Part shown: positions 9,194 through 17,550 of the stretch, piece after piece | Numbering within the stretch: the first letter of the stretch is position 1 | How the letters are laid out: each line of letters begins with the position of its first letter | NCBI GenBank assembly: GCA_003167255.1 | Contig: PMTR01000009.1 | Span: forward strand, 38,758-102,757 | Origin: Bryobacterales bacterium | GTDB taxonomy: Bacteria; Acidobacteriota; Terriglobia; Bryobacterales; Bryobacteraceae | Direction: 5' to 3' | Length of the DNA stretch: 64,000 bases | The notes under the pieces: model-generated | What the model saw: the letters and a program-made list of their open reading frames with translations, nothing else | Told to the model about the DNA's origin: nothing | Databases searched by the model: none | Program-made: the position numbers and the translations under genes

Positions 9194-9617
9194 AGCGCTC
9201 CGCGCGATCCTGCTGGCGATCCGCATCGTGCTCGGCGCCGTCTTCGTCTACGGCGGCTACGTCAAACTGCAAGCCCCCTGGGCGCTCTTCGGGATGGCCA
9301 TCGATTCGTACCACCTGGTGCCGCTGCGGTACATTGAGCCGCTGGCGCGCACGATTCCCTGGTTCGAAGTGGCGCTCGGCTTGTTGCTGATCTTCGGCTG
9401 GCTGCTGCGCATCTCCGCGACCACGGTTTCGCTGACGCTGGCGATTTTTTTCGCCGCCATGCTGCATGCCTTCCTCAACCACCAGGAAATCAATTGCGGT
9501 TGCTTCGGCCCGGGCGAACCGATTTCCAAGTGGACGTTGCTGCGCGACGGTTCCATGCTGGCCGGCTCGCTGTTCCTGACGTGGATGGCTCTCCGCAGCC
9601 CGCGCCGGATGGCGTAA
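9174..9617 (+). CDS. MauE/DoxX-family integral membrane protein
   Basis: 147 residues with four hydrophobic segments (about 11-28, 62-78, 82-98 and 122-138). The segment VLGAVFVYGGYVKLQAPWALFGMAIDSYHLVP is typical of MauE/DoxX proteins. The loop NCGCFGPGEPISKWTLLRDG carries a CxC pair often seen in MauE relatives that work with thioredoxin-like partners. MauE is needed for disulfide-rich methylamine dehydrogenase maturation; here no mau structural genes are present, so the likely role is electron transfer or support for the two DsbA-like proteins encoded just upstream. The 20-bp overlap with the preceding gene and the shared base with the next one support an operon. Confidence 0.8.
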   Translation: MDFYQNRALRAILLAIRIVLGAVFVYGGYVKLQAPWALFGMAIDSYHLVPLRYIEPLARTIPWFEVALGLLLIFGWLLRISATTVSLTLAIFFAAMLHAFLNHQEINCGCFGPGEPISKWTLLRDGSMLAGSLFLTWMALRSPRRMA

Positions 9618-10366
9618 TGGCCGAATCGGAAGTCTCCGCCCGCGAACTCGCTTACCACGAAAAGCTCTATTCCGGCTTCGCGCAAGCGCATTTTGCGCGC
9701 CCCGCGGTGCGCGCTCTGCGGCGCCACATGGTGGCCCGCTTCCGCTCGCTCACCGGCGTTGATTCCCGCTCGCGCGTGCTGAGCCTGGGCTGCGGCATCG
9801 GCGACACCGAGCTCCTGCTGGCGCCCCATGTGGGAGAGATCGTGGGTGTCGACCTATCGCCCGCGGCCATCCGCCAAGCCAGCGCCGACGCCGCGCGCGC
9901 CGGCATTACCAACGCCCGCTTCGAATTGGGCAGCGACGCTCCGGGCCGCTATGACGCCATCATCGCCATCTTTTTCCTGCACCATCTGCCGGATGCCGCG
10001 CTGGCTGCGCTGCCCAAATGGCTTCACCAGCGCCTCGCGCCCGGCGGCGTCTTCTACTCGCTCGACCCGAGCCGCCGCCGCCTCTCCGGAACCATCGGCC
10101 GCCTGCTGGTTCCCGGCCTCATGAAAAAATACCAGACGCCCGACGAGCGCGAACTCGAGCCGCAAGCCACCTGCGATCTCTTCGGCGCCGGATTCGACGC
10201 CCGCATCGAGATGTACGATTTCGGATCGTCGCCGCTGGCCGGCTTGTTTCCCGGCTGGGGCGCCGGATACCGCGCCGCGCGCGCCATGGATGACTGGCTG
10301 CTGCGCCTGGCGCCCCTGCGCGCCCGCGGCAGCAACTTCGAGATTATCGCCCGCACCCGCCCGTAA
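9617..10366 (+). CDS. Class I SAM-dependent methyltransferase
   Basis: 249 residues from the ATG at 9617, which overlaps the TAA of the MauE-like gene by one base. Motif I VLSLGCGIGD (54-63) is the SAM-binding glycine loop, followed by VGVDLSPAAI with the acidic residue that binds the ribose, and a FFLHHLP post-motif typical of methyltransf_11/25 enzymes. The substrate is unknown. It looks like the last gene of the dsbA-like operon. Its 3' end overlaps the convergent nicotinamidase gene by 23 bp. Confidence 0.8.
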   Translation: MAESEVSARELAYHEKLYSGFAQAHFARPAVRALRRHMVARFRSLTGVDSRSRVLSLGCGIGDTELLLAPHVGEIVGVDLSPAAIRQASADAARAGITNARFELGSDAPGRYDAIIAIFFLHHLPDAALAALPKWLHQRLAPGGVFYSLDPSRRRLSGTIGRLLVPGLMKKYQTPDERELEPQATCDLFGAGFDARIEMYDFGSSPLAGLFPGWGAGYRAARAMDDWLLRLAPLRARGSNFEIIARTRP

Positions 10367-10976
10367 TCTCTTCCACGGTGGCGAGGCGCCCGCCGCCCGC
10401 GACAATTTCTTCGATGGCGCGCCGCGAGCCCTCCGGCGTCAGCGCTTCGATGGCATCAGCCACCACTTCCACCGTCTGGCCGCGCTGCAGCAAGCCGCGC
10501 GCCGCATAAAGGACACAGATCTCCGTCACGACCCCGTAGAGCACGTAGTGATCGGCCTTCAGGAGATCCAGCACGCGGGTGAGATTAGGCGCCTGGAAAA
10601 CATCCACCGTCTGCTTCTCCACGATGATCTGCTGCGCGCCAGTGGGACAGGCCTCCTGGCCGGTCGTTGGCAGGCTGAAGCCTGCCCCACCTTGTCGAGT
10701 CCCACTCGGAACGGTCACGCGCCGCTCCAGCAGGGTGGATTCGGCCTTGTGCTGGCCGGTGGTCCCGGCGACGCAGTGGTGCGGCCACTGGGCGAACTCG
10801 GGGTCGTTCTCGGCGTGCGCGTCGGTGGTCGAGACTACCGGCATGCCCTGCGCCGCGGCGAAGCGGTTGAGCCGCGCGATCGAGCCCAAAATCCGCTCGG
10901 CTCCCGGCACGTACAGCGCGCCCGAAGGAAACAGGAAATCCAGTTGCGAATCGATGTCGACGAATACCGTTCTCAT
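10344..10976 (-). CDS. Nicotinamidase-type cysteine hydrolase with in-frame palindromic insert
   Basis: 210 residues from the ATG at 10976, whose ATGA overlaps the stop of pncB. Isochorismatase-like fold: catalytic D9 in DSQLDF, K121 in IVEKQTVDVF and nucleophile C154 in GVVTEICVL. Nicotinamidase converts nicotinamide to nicotinic acid, the substrate of the enzyme encoded immediately upstream, which makes the assignment strong. Residues about 91-113 have no counterpart that I know in the family: the DNA there (about 10647-10691) is a pair of the palindromes that elsewhere in the window are intergenic. The reading frame is kept, so the gene is probably still functional, with an extra surface loop. 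Alternative: another cysteine hydrolase of the family. Confidence 0.82.
   Translation of the reverse strand: MRTVFVDIDSQLDFLFPSGALYVPGAERILGSIARLNRFAAAQGMPVVSTTDAHAENDPEFAQWPHHCVAGTTGQHKAESTLLERRVTVPSGTRQGGAGFSLPTTGQEACPTGAQQIIVEKQTVDVFQAPNLTRVLDLLKADHYVLYGVVTEICVLYAARGLLQRGQTVEVVADAIEALTPEGSRRAIEEIVAGGGRLATVEEITGGCGR
10647..10691. repeat. Palindromic repeats inside the nicotinamidase gene
   Basis: Contains GACAGGCCTCCTGGCC (10647-10662) and GGCAGGCTGAAGCCTGCC (10669-10686) followed by CCAC. The second block is identical to the intergenic copy at 12301-12318. Here both lie in a coding frame that stays open. Confidence 0.8.
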
Positions 10977-12286
10977 CCCAGCAGATTGTGGCGGGTACGC
11001 TCGATCAGCTCGCGCAGTTCGCGGCTGAAAATCACGGGCCACGGCTCCCCTGTTTCCAATTGTCGCAAAGCCGGCGGCAGCTTCGACAGGCATTCCGCCG
11101 CACGTTGCCGCGCCTGGCCGAGGGTGGGAAGCGGTTCCACCAGGCGCCCGCCCAGGATCACCGGCCGCAGCAGCGCTTCGCCCTTGCCGCACTCGCCGGA
11201 GCGCGCAATCACGTCGCGCGCCGCATCGCGGAATACCTGCTTGGCGCCGGGGTAGGACGGCTTATCTTCGCTATACTTCGCCGTATAACGGTGGATGCCG
11301 GAAATCTCCAGTTCCACCAGCTTGTAGACGGCGTTTAAATTAGGAGCGTCCGCGGAGGTGGCCAGTTGAGTGCCCACGCCGAAGGCGTCGATGGGAGCAC
11401 CCGCCTTCACCAGATCGCGAATGCGGTACTCGTCCAGATCGCCGCTCGCCATGATGCGGGCTTCGGACAGGCCGGCCGCATCGAGGATCTCGCGCACCTG
11501 CCGCGAAAGCACCAGAAAATCTCCGCTATCGAGGCGCACACCCGCCAGCGGGCTGCCCCCTTGCGCCGCGAGCCGCGCGCCTTCCAGCGGTTCGTAGGTA
11601 TCGATCAACTGCACGGAGGCTTCGCCCAGCACCCGCTGCAACTGGCGGAAAGCCTCTTTTTCGCCGCAGAACGACATCACCCACGAATGGCCGGCGGTCC
11701 CCATCACGGGAATGCCGAATCGATACCCGGCCAGGGTGTTGCTGGTGCCGGCACAGCCGCCGATGTAAGCCGCCCGCGCTCCCAGCACGCCCGCCTCGGG
11801 AGTGTGCGCGCGCCGCGTGCCGAACTCCACCACGTCGCGGCCGGCGGCCGCCTCCACCGTGCGCGCCGCCTTACTCGCGATCATCGACTGGAAGGCGACC
11901 ATCGAAAGCACGTACGTTTCCGGAATCTGAGCTTCGATGATGGGGGCGCGAATGGTCAGGAACGGTTCGCCCGGAAACAGCGGGGTGCCTTCTGGCGCGG
12001 CAAACACGTCTCCCGTGAAACGAAACTGGCGGAGATAGTCGAAAAAGGCGCCGGGCGCCAGGCGGAACTGCGCAAGGCCGCGCAAGTAAGAGATTTCGTC
12101 CGCGGTGAAGCTGAGGTTGAGCAGGTAGTCCACCACCTGCGCGAGGCCCGCCGCCAGCACGAAGTTGCGTTGGGGAGGCAGACGCCGGAGGGTGAATTCG
12201 AAGGTGGCCTTCTCGGCCGCCTTGCCGGCGTCGAAGTAGCCGGCCGCCATTGTGAGTTCGTAGAGGTCGGTGAGAAGGCCGTTCAT
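10973..12286 (-). CDS. pncB: Nicotinate phosphoribosyltransferase
   Basis: 437 residues from the ATG at 12286 (MNGLLTDLYELTMAAGYF, the usual family N-terminus). The enzyme joins nicotinate and PRPP to nicotinate mononucleotide, using ATP, in the Preiss-Handler NAD salvage route. Seen: FGTRRAH at 155-161 containing the histidine that is phosphorylated in the family (H161), GGCAGTSNTLAG and GTAGHSWVMSF around the active site, and VRLDSGD for PRPP binding. It forms a two-gene operon with the downstream nicotinamidase (4-bp overlap), giving nicotinamide to nicotinate to NaMN. The gap upstream holds palindromic repeats, not an obvious regulatory RNA. Confidence 0.95.
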   Translation of the reverse strand: MNGLLTDLYELTMAAGYFDAGKAAEKATFEFTLRRLPPQRNFVLAAGLAQVVDYLLNLSFTADEISYLRGLAQFRLAPGAFFDYLRQFRFTGDVFAAPEGTPLFPGEPFLTIRAPIIEAQIPETYVLSMVAFQSMIASKAARTVEAAAGRDVVEFGTRRAHTPEAGVLGARAAYIGGCAGTSNTLAGYRFGIPVMGTAGHSWVMSFCGEKEAFRQLQRVLGEASVQLIDTYEPLEGARLAAQGGSPLAGVRLDSGDFLVLSRQVREILDAAGLSEARIMASGDLDEYRIRDLVKAGAPIDAFGVGTQLATSADAPNLNAVYKLVELEISGIHRYTAKYSEDKPSYPGAKQVFRDAARDVIARSGECGKGEALLRPVILGGRLVEPLPTLGQARQRAAECLSKLPPALRQLETGEPWPVIFSRELRELIERTRHNLLG

Positions 12287-12300
12287 GCTGGTGTACCGTT

Positions 12301-12373
12301 GGCAGGCTGAAGCCTGCCCCACCCAACCAAGCGCCGGCTGAAAGCCGGCGGCAGCCAGGATTGGCTGCCCCAC
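12301..12373. repeat. Palindromic repeat mosaic upstream of pncB
   Basis: Two adjacent intergenic elements: GGCAGGCTGAAGCCTGCC followed by CCACC at 12301-12321, and a longer one at 12333-12373 starting GCCGGCTGAAAGCCGGC and ending in GGCTGCCCCAC. The second is nearly identical to the copy at 25157-25198 in the cas operon. Each forms strong hairpins. Confidence 0.85.
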
Positions 12374-12393
12374 AGGGCAGATGCCTGCTCCGC

Positions 12394-13716
12394 TTACTTC
12401 TTCTTGGGCGGCTCGGGGGCGGCTTCCTTCACGTCGGACGCCGCTTTGAGCAGGTCGTCCACCGCTTTCCCGTCCAGTTCATAGATGCTCGGCTCGCCTT
12501 CGCGTTGCGCGAAATATTCGGTTCCCTGCTTGCGGATGGTCACTTTTTCCACGCGCTTGCCGCTGTTCGAAGTAACGGTGGCTTCGAAAACCACGTCGCC
12601 CGCAGCCTTATCGGGGAACTTGGTGGCGGCTACATCGCGCAGCTTGTCGACCAGATTCTGCACGCTGGAATTGTCCATGGTCTTCGCGCCGGCCATCCAC
12701 TTGTCGCCGCTCTTGGTGTAGGCAACAGCCTTGAGCTCCACCTTGGCCGGATCGCTGAAACCGAAATCGAAGAGCTTCTTATTGCGGAAATCGTCGAGCC
12801 CTTTGTCACACGCGTCGCCGATATCGGCCGGCACTTTGAACACGCCTTCCACCACCGAGCTCTTGGCGTAGTAGTTCTTGTCCTTGTCCTTGCGCAGATC
12901 GAGCGTCTGATCGCCGGCGTTGTCCGACAGCACGGCCACCGCCACCTTCGTGCCGGAGGCGAATGCCGCGGCCGCCTTCTTGGCATCTTCGTCGGAAACC
13001 GCGGGGTCCATGCGCGCGTCGCGCAGCTTCGAGACCAGCGCTTCCACCTGCGAACTGTCGGCGCGTAGCGGCCGCGGCTTCAGCACCTGCCATTCGTTTT
13101 GCCCGTTCTTGCCGAACTCGATGGTGGGTCCCTTGGCCGTCAACTGCACGCGCGTCAGCTTGTCGGAATCGAAGGTCAGCAGCCGCTTGTCGCGCAGATC
13201 GTTGACGCTCTTGTCGAGACTGGTCTTCACGTAGCTCGCCACCGTGAAGACGCGCGGGTCGCCGGCCAGTTTGGCATACGCGCCCGAATTGGTGGGGGTG
13301 GAATCGCCTATCAGCGCCTCGGCCGTCTTGCCGTCCTTCTTGGAGATGGTGATATCGAGCGTGGGAATGTTGAGGCCGTACGGCGCAAGATCGGTGGCAT
13401 TCGGTTCGATGGTCTTGTCCGCGGTGAGCGCTCCCAGCGTCGACACGATGGAACCCACGGTATCCTGATCGGCGGCCAGCGGCTTGGGCTCGACCAACCG
13501 CCACTTGCCGTTCTCGCGCTTCAGGTCCTCGACTTCGCCGGTGAGTTTCTTGATGCGGATTTCCTGAAACTGGTCGTCGGAAATCGTCAACAGCTTGGTG
13601 GTGGTGTCGGTGGCAGACTTCGGCGGACTGGCGGCCTGCTTCTTATTCGACCACCAGATCAGGCCGCCCAGAACAGCCAAGAGACCGACAGCAATTAGGA
13701 GCCCTTTCGGCCTCAT
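12394..13716 (-). CDS. DUF4340 membrane-anchored protein of an ABC transporter operon
   Basis: 440 residues: an N-terminal signal anchor (about 5-22, LLIAVGLLAVLGGLIWW) followed by a long soluble region containing repeated strand-turn units with conserved phrases such as LTISDDQFQEIRIKKL and KWRLVEPKPLAADQDTVGSIVSTL. These mark the DUF4340 family, which is regularly encoded next to GldG-like auxiliary proteins. The C-terminus is Pro/Glu/Lys-rich. It is last of four genes that start within a few bases of one another, so it is probably an extracytoplasmic partner of the ABC complex. Its biochemical role is not known. Confidence 0.85.
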   Translation of the reverse strand: MRPKGLLIAVGLLAVLGGLIWWSNKKQAASPPKSATDTTTKLLTISDDQFQEIRIKKLTGEVEDLKRENGKWRLVEPKPLAADQDTVGSIVSTLGALTADKTIEPNATDLAPYGLNIPTLDITISKKDGKTAEALIGDSTPTNSGAYAKLAGDPRVFTVASYVKTSLDKSVNDLRDKRLLTFDSDKLTRVQLTAKGPTIEFGKNGQNEWQVLKPRPLRADSSQVEALVSKLRDARMDPAVSDEDAKKAAAAFASGTKVAVAVLSDNAGDQTLDLRKDKDKNYYAKSSVVEGVFKVPADIGDACDKGLDDFRNKKLFDFGFSDPAKVELKAVAYTKSGDKWMAGAKTMDNSSVQNLVDKLRDVAATKFPDKAAGDVVFEATVTSNSGKRVEKVTIRKQGTEYFAQREGEPSIYELDGKAVDDLLKAASDVKEAAPEPPKKK

Positions 13717-13719
13717 GCG

Positions 13720-15147
13720 TTACCTCCGCTTCCACCACGTGGCCATGCCAATGGCAACCACGCCGAGGGGGAAGATCACGAAGCTCAACCAGAAGATGGT
13801 CGACAGCTTCTGCGTGGTGAGCGTCAGCGGCCGGTCTTCGGGCTCCTTGGGACGAATCGAGATCAGGTCTTCGTCGGAAGACAGCCAGTTGATCATGTTG
13901 CCCAGCAGGTCCCGGTTGCCCAGCGAGCGGGAACCCAGAATGCTGTTCTGCGCCCACATCGAAGTGCCCACTACGATGAACCTGCCCGCCGTCGGGCCGT
14001 TGTACGTGCCGGCCGCGCCCATAGTCAGCGGGCCTTTCTTTCCCTTCTTCGGATCGATGGATCCGCCCGGCCCGATGCCGGTCACCGCCACGCTGTCTTC
14101 GGTGGTCCCGAATAGTTTGGAGACGGTGGTCTTATCGCCCGACTTGATATCGAGGGATCGCGCCAGCGGATAAGCCGTGGGCATGCGGGTGAGCGGTGCC
14201 GTGATAGGATGCGACTCGTAGGAGAGCAGCACCGGCACTTCCGGCGGCAGCCCGAAAAGCTGGCCCATGCCGCTTAGATCCAGCACCAGGTCCTTGTTCA
14301 CGGTGACGCCCCAATCGGCCACCACTTTGGTGAACGCGGCGTTCTCCGCGGCGGCCTCGTCCCGTCCCAGGCGAATCACGTTGTCCAGCAGGATCAACTC
14401 GCGCCCGCCGCCTTCTTCGTAACTCTTCAGGGCGTTCACCGCCGCGGCGGTATAGTCCAACTGCGGCCCGCCTACGATCAGAACGGTGCAGTCCTTCGGA
14501 ACTTCCGTGGCTCCCTCGGCCGGGGCCTGGCCCACCGCTACCGGCTTGCTCGCGTCCGGCGCCGCCGCCTTGAAATCCACTGCGCGAACTTTGTAGTTAT
14601 CGCGCTCCAGTAACTGCTTCAAAAGCGCGTAACCGCCCGCAGCCTGTTCGTCGATGCTGTGCTCGCCCGCCGCGTTCAGCACGCACACGTTGCGCTCGCC
14701 CGATTTGAGCGACCGGATGATGGCCCCCGTGATCTCTTCTTCGGAAAGGCTCTTGGCGGCTTCTTTGCGCACGCCGCTCGAGATCAGCACGGGCGAATCC
14801 GGCCGGTATCCGGCGGCCTTCGCGATGGCCGGCTTCCGCTCCGCATCTACGTAGGTCACGTGAAACTTGGGCGACAACGCCGCGTATCGCTCCAGGACAT
14901 CGCGGGCGTTCGGAAAGCTCCCGGTATCGCCGAAGTAAGTCGCATTTAAGTCGCGATTCAATCCGCGGACAACCTTCAGCGTCTGATCGGACAGGCTGAA
15001 CTGCTTGTTGGCGGTGGAATCGTACGACTTGTCGTAGCGGTTCGCCAGAAAATTCACCGCCGCCAGCACCGCCAGGATCACCACGATGTAAGTGCCGGCG
15101 TAAGTCCAATACTGAGTCTGTCTTGCTTTCAGCCACTTGGCATTCAT
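13720..15147 (-). CDS. GldG-like ABC transporter auxiliary protein
   Basis: 475 residues with a transmembrane helix at each end (about 18-36 and 448-468), flanking a large extracytoplasmic domain. The domain starts with DSTANKQFSLSDQTLKVVRGL and holds LNATYFGD and AGEHSID elements typical of ABC_transp_aux (PF09822), the GldG family. In Flavobacterium, GldG works with GldF and GldA in an ABC transporter needed for gliding; in Acidobacteria the substrate is unknown. It lies 1 bp from the permease gene and 3 bp from the DUF4340 gene. Confidence 0.87.
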   Translation of the reverse strand: MNAKWLKARQTQYWTYAGTYIVVILAVLAAVNFLANRYDKSYDSTANKQFSLSDQTLKVVRGLNRDLNATYFGDTGSFPNARDVLERYAALSPKFHVTYVDAERKPAIAKAAGYRPDSPVLISSGVRKEAAKSLSEEEITGAIIRSLKSGERNVCVLNAAGEHSIDEQAAGGYALLKQLLERDNYKVRAVDFKAAAPDASKPVAVGQAPAEGATEVPKDCTVLIVGGPQLDYTAAAVNALKSYEEGGGRELILLDNVIRLGRDEAAAENAAFTKVVADWGVTVNKDLVLDLSGMGQLFGLPPEVPVLLSYESHPITAPLTRMPTAYPLARSLDIKSGDKTTVSKLFGTTEDSVAVTGIGPGGSIDPKKGKKGPLTMGAAGTYNGPTAGRFIVVGTSMWAQNSILGSRSLGNRDLLGNMINWLSSDEDLISIRPKEPEDRPLTLTTQKLSTIFWLSFVIFPLGVVAIGMATWWKRR

Positions 15148-15148
15148 A

Positions 15149-15916
15149 TTAGGCCCTCCACCGCAGCGATTCCATGGATCGCGAGGTCAGAAACAGGGAG
15201 AAGAAAATCATGGACAAGTAGAAGACCACGTCCTTGGTGTCGACGACCCCTTTGCTGAAATTCTCCATGTGGGTCACGATCGACAGGTAGTTGATCACCT
15301 TTGAGAGGACCGTGCTCTCAAAAGCCGTGAACCAGCTCAGCAGCCACAGCAGCAGGCTCACGAAGAACGTCACGCCGCCCGCCACGATCTGGTTGCGTGT
15401 GGTGGTGGATACGAAGGTGCCGATGGCCAGCAGGCATGCGCCCTGCAGCAACAGCCCCAGATAAGCCACCAGCACCGGCTTCAGATCCGGCTTGCCCCAC
15501 ATGAATAACATGGCGATGTTAATGACCGACATCCCCAGTACGCACATGTACAGCAACAGCGCGCCCAACCACTTGCCCAGGATGATTTCGATATCTCTTA
15601 TCGGCGAGGTGAGGAGCAGCTCAATAGTCCCGGTGCGCTTTTCCTCGGCCACCAGCCGCATGGTGATCATGGGAATCAGGAACAGCATGATGGTCCCCGC
15701 AAAGCCCAGCAGGGGGCGGATCACCTGTTCATTGACGCTCATGGGCTGTTGCTGGCCCATCATCTGGGCGCGAAATCCCAATTGCACCATGTCGCGCGTG
15801 GCGGTGTAAAAACCAAATCCGAAGATGAGCCCGAACAGCGCCATCACCGCATAGCCGATGGGCGAAACGAAATAACCCTTGAATTCCTTGAAACAGATGA
15901 GAAGTATGTTCTTCAT
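15149..15916 (-). CDS. ABC-2 type permease, GldF-like
   Basis: 255 residues with about six hydrophobic helices and the family phrases FKGYFVSPIGYAVMALFG, EEKRTGTIELLLTSPI and LGKWLGALLLY. These identify an ABC-2 permease of the GldF/NosY type. It overlaps the ATPase gene by 4 bp and precedes the GldG-like gene, giving the order ATPase, permease, GldG-like, DUF4340. Confidence 0.9.
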   Translation of the reverse strand: MKNILLICFKEFKGYFVSPIGYAVMALFGLIFGFGFYTATRDMVQLGFRAQMMGQQQPMSVNEQVIRPLLGFAGTIMLFLIPMITMRLVAEEKRTGTIELLLTSPIRDIEIILGKWLGALLLYMCVLGMSVINIAMLFMWGKPDLKPVLVAYLGLLLQGACLLAIGTFVSTTTRNQIVAGGVTFFVSLLLWLLSWFTAFESTVLSKVINYLSIVTHMENFSKGVVDTKDVVFYLSMIFFSLFLTSRSMESLRWRA

Positions 15917-16911
15917 TTGCCGGCTCCTTCGACTTCTTGCGGCGCGTGGCTGCCGCCGGCGCCCTTATCGGTGGCGGTCAACTGCAGGAAGATGTCCTCC
16001 AGGCTCAGGCCAACCGGGCGAAGCTCGTTCAGGTTCCAGCCCGAGTTCACGACGGTGCGCGCCAGCTCGGCGCGAATGTGGCGGCCCTGCAGGCTCTCCA
16101 CTTCAAAAATCAGCCGGCCGTTCCTGGAATCCTTCATCACCACCCGGCTCACGCCCGAAACCACTTCCAGGCGCTGCTGCACTTCCGACGGATCCGGATG
16201 CCCGTCCGGCGCCTCCACTTCGAGCGCCACGGCCTCCGATCCGCGCAACCGGTTGGTCAGGTTCGCCACCGAATCGATCGCCACCAGCTTTCCCTGGTTG
16301 ATGATGATGACCCGCTCGCAGGAATTCTCCACTTCCGGCAGAATGTGAGTGCTCAGAATGATGGTGTGATCGCCCGCCAGCGATTTCAGCAGCTCGCGGA
16401 TTTCGATGATCTGCTTCGGATCGAGGCCCGAGGTGGGCTCGTCCAGGATCAGCACTTCCGGATTGTGGATAATGGCCTGCGCCAGGCCCACACGCTGCCG
16501 GTAACCCTTCGAGAGCTTCCCGATCAGCTTGTTGCGCACATCGCCCACCGCGCAGCGCCCCACCACTTGATCCACGCGCTTGGCGATATCGGCGGAAGAG
16601 ATGCCTTTGAGCTGCCCGACAAATTTGAGGTATTCCGACACCTCCATTTCCGGATACAGCGGCGGCGTCTCCGGCAGATAGCCGATGCGGCGCTTCACCT
16701 CCATGGGGTGCTCCAGCACGTCGAAGCCGGCCACCGAGGCCGTCCCCGCCGTGGGAGGCAGGAAGCAGGTGAGGACGCGCATGGTGGTAGTCTTCCCCGC
16801 CCCGTTAGGGCCCAGGAATCCCACGATCTGTCCTTTTTCCACTTCGAAGGAGATGTTATCGACCGCCACAGTGCGGGCGTATCGCTTGGTCAGACCCTCG
16901 ACTTTGATCAT
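15913..16911 (-). CDS. ABC transporter ATP-binding protein, GldA-like
   Basis: 332 residues. Walker A GPNGAGKT at 34-41, signature LSKGYRQR at 133-140, Walker B LILDEP at 154-159, and the switch histidine in LSTHILPEVE. The C-terminal 100 residues form the extra domain usual in ATPases that pair with GldF-type permeases. First gene of the four-gene operon. It powers the complex by ATP hydrolysis; the transported substrate is unknown. Confidence 0.93.
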   Translation of the reverse strand: MIKVEGLTKRYARTVAVDNISFEVEKGQIVGFLGPNGAGKTTTMRVLTCFLPPTAGTASVAGFDVLEHPMEVKRRIGYLPETPPLYPEMEVSEYLKFVGQLKGISSADIAKRVDQVVGRCAVGDVRNKLIGKLSKGYRQRVGLAQAIIHNPEVLILDEPTSGLDPKQIIEIRELLKSLAGDHTIILSTHILPEVENSCERVIIINQGKLVAIDSVANLTNRLRGSEAVALEVEAPDGHPDPSEVQQRLEVVSGVSRVVMKDSRNGRLIFEVESLQGRHIRAELARTVVNSGWNLNELRPVGLSLEDIFLQLTATDKGAGGSHAPQEVEGAGK

Positions 16912-17550
16912 ATTGTTTTGTTCCAGATCACAGCAGACACGAAAGTCGCCGCTGGGGCGGAGAATGCTTCACAGAAATTCGCTCAAACGGCCTTTATCAA
17001 GGTGAAGCTTTATGATACGGACGCAGGGGAAGGGTTGTCAAATGAAGGGACGCTTCGGGGAGGATGGCGCGCCAAGGCGAAATTGGGTTCGGTTGGCCCG
17101 TTCCGCAGGATGAGGCGGCGGAAAGGGTGGGATGGCGATACTGGGTTCGTTCTGGGAAGACGATGGGGTGCGGGACGTGGCTGTAAGGCGTTGATTTTGG
17201 CGGAACAAAGACCGATTGAGGGAGGCGAAATTGGGTTCGTTTGGTCAAACCAGGGCGGGCGGCGCGGGGAGTGGAAGTGTACTGAAATTGGGTTCGTTTC
17301 GCCAAAATGGACCGCCGGCGAGCGCCGCCGACAGAACTGGGGCCGTGGCACGGAGTTTCCAGAGAGCAGAAACGGCGGAAATGGCTATGATCGGCAGGCA
17401 AAGTCTTTCTCCTAGCCTTATTATCGCAGCCGGGAGACGAGAGAATGAACGTAACTATTTGACTTTAATGGAATAAATAGTGGAAACGGGATTCAAATGG
17501 ACGGCTGGGCCGCCGGGCCTCTTGGCTCGCGCGATTCCCTGGCACGGGCT
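16912..17550. other. Intergenic region with four TTGGGTTCG repeat units
   Basis: No gene is supported in these 639 bp. Copies of a degenerate unit around GAAATTGGGTTCGTTTnG lie at 17079-17098, 17137-17155, 17226-17247 and 17283-17307. On the - strand the units read as partially open frames repeating ...TNPIS.../...KRTQF..., but there is no steady frame and no start signal. The region also holds the promoter side of the GldA-like operon, where I could not pick a reliable promoter. Confidence 0.6.

Noticed and set aside
12287-12393. Possible NAD-responsive riboswitch upstream of pncB
   Set aside because: The structure is fully explained by dispersed palindromic repeats also found away from NAD genes.
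15937-17415. 492-residue + strand frame over the GldA-like ATPase gene
   Set aside because: Opposite strand carries complete Walker A, signature and Walker B motifs; this frame is a His/Arg-rich shadow.
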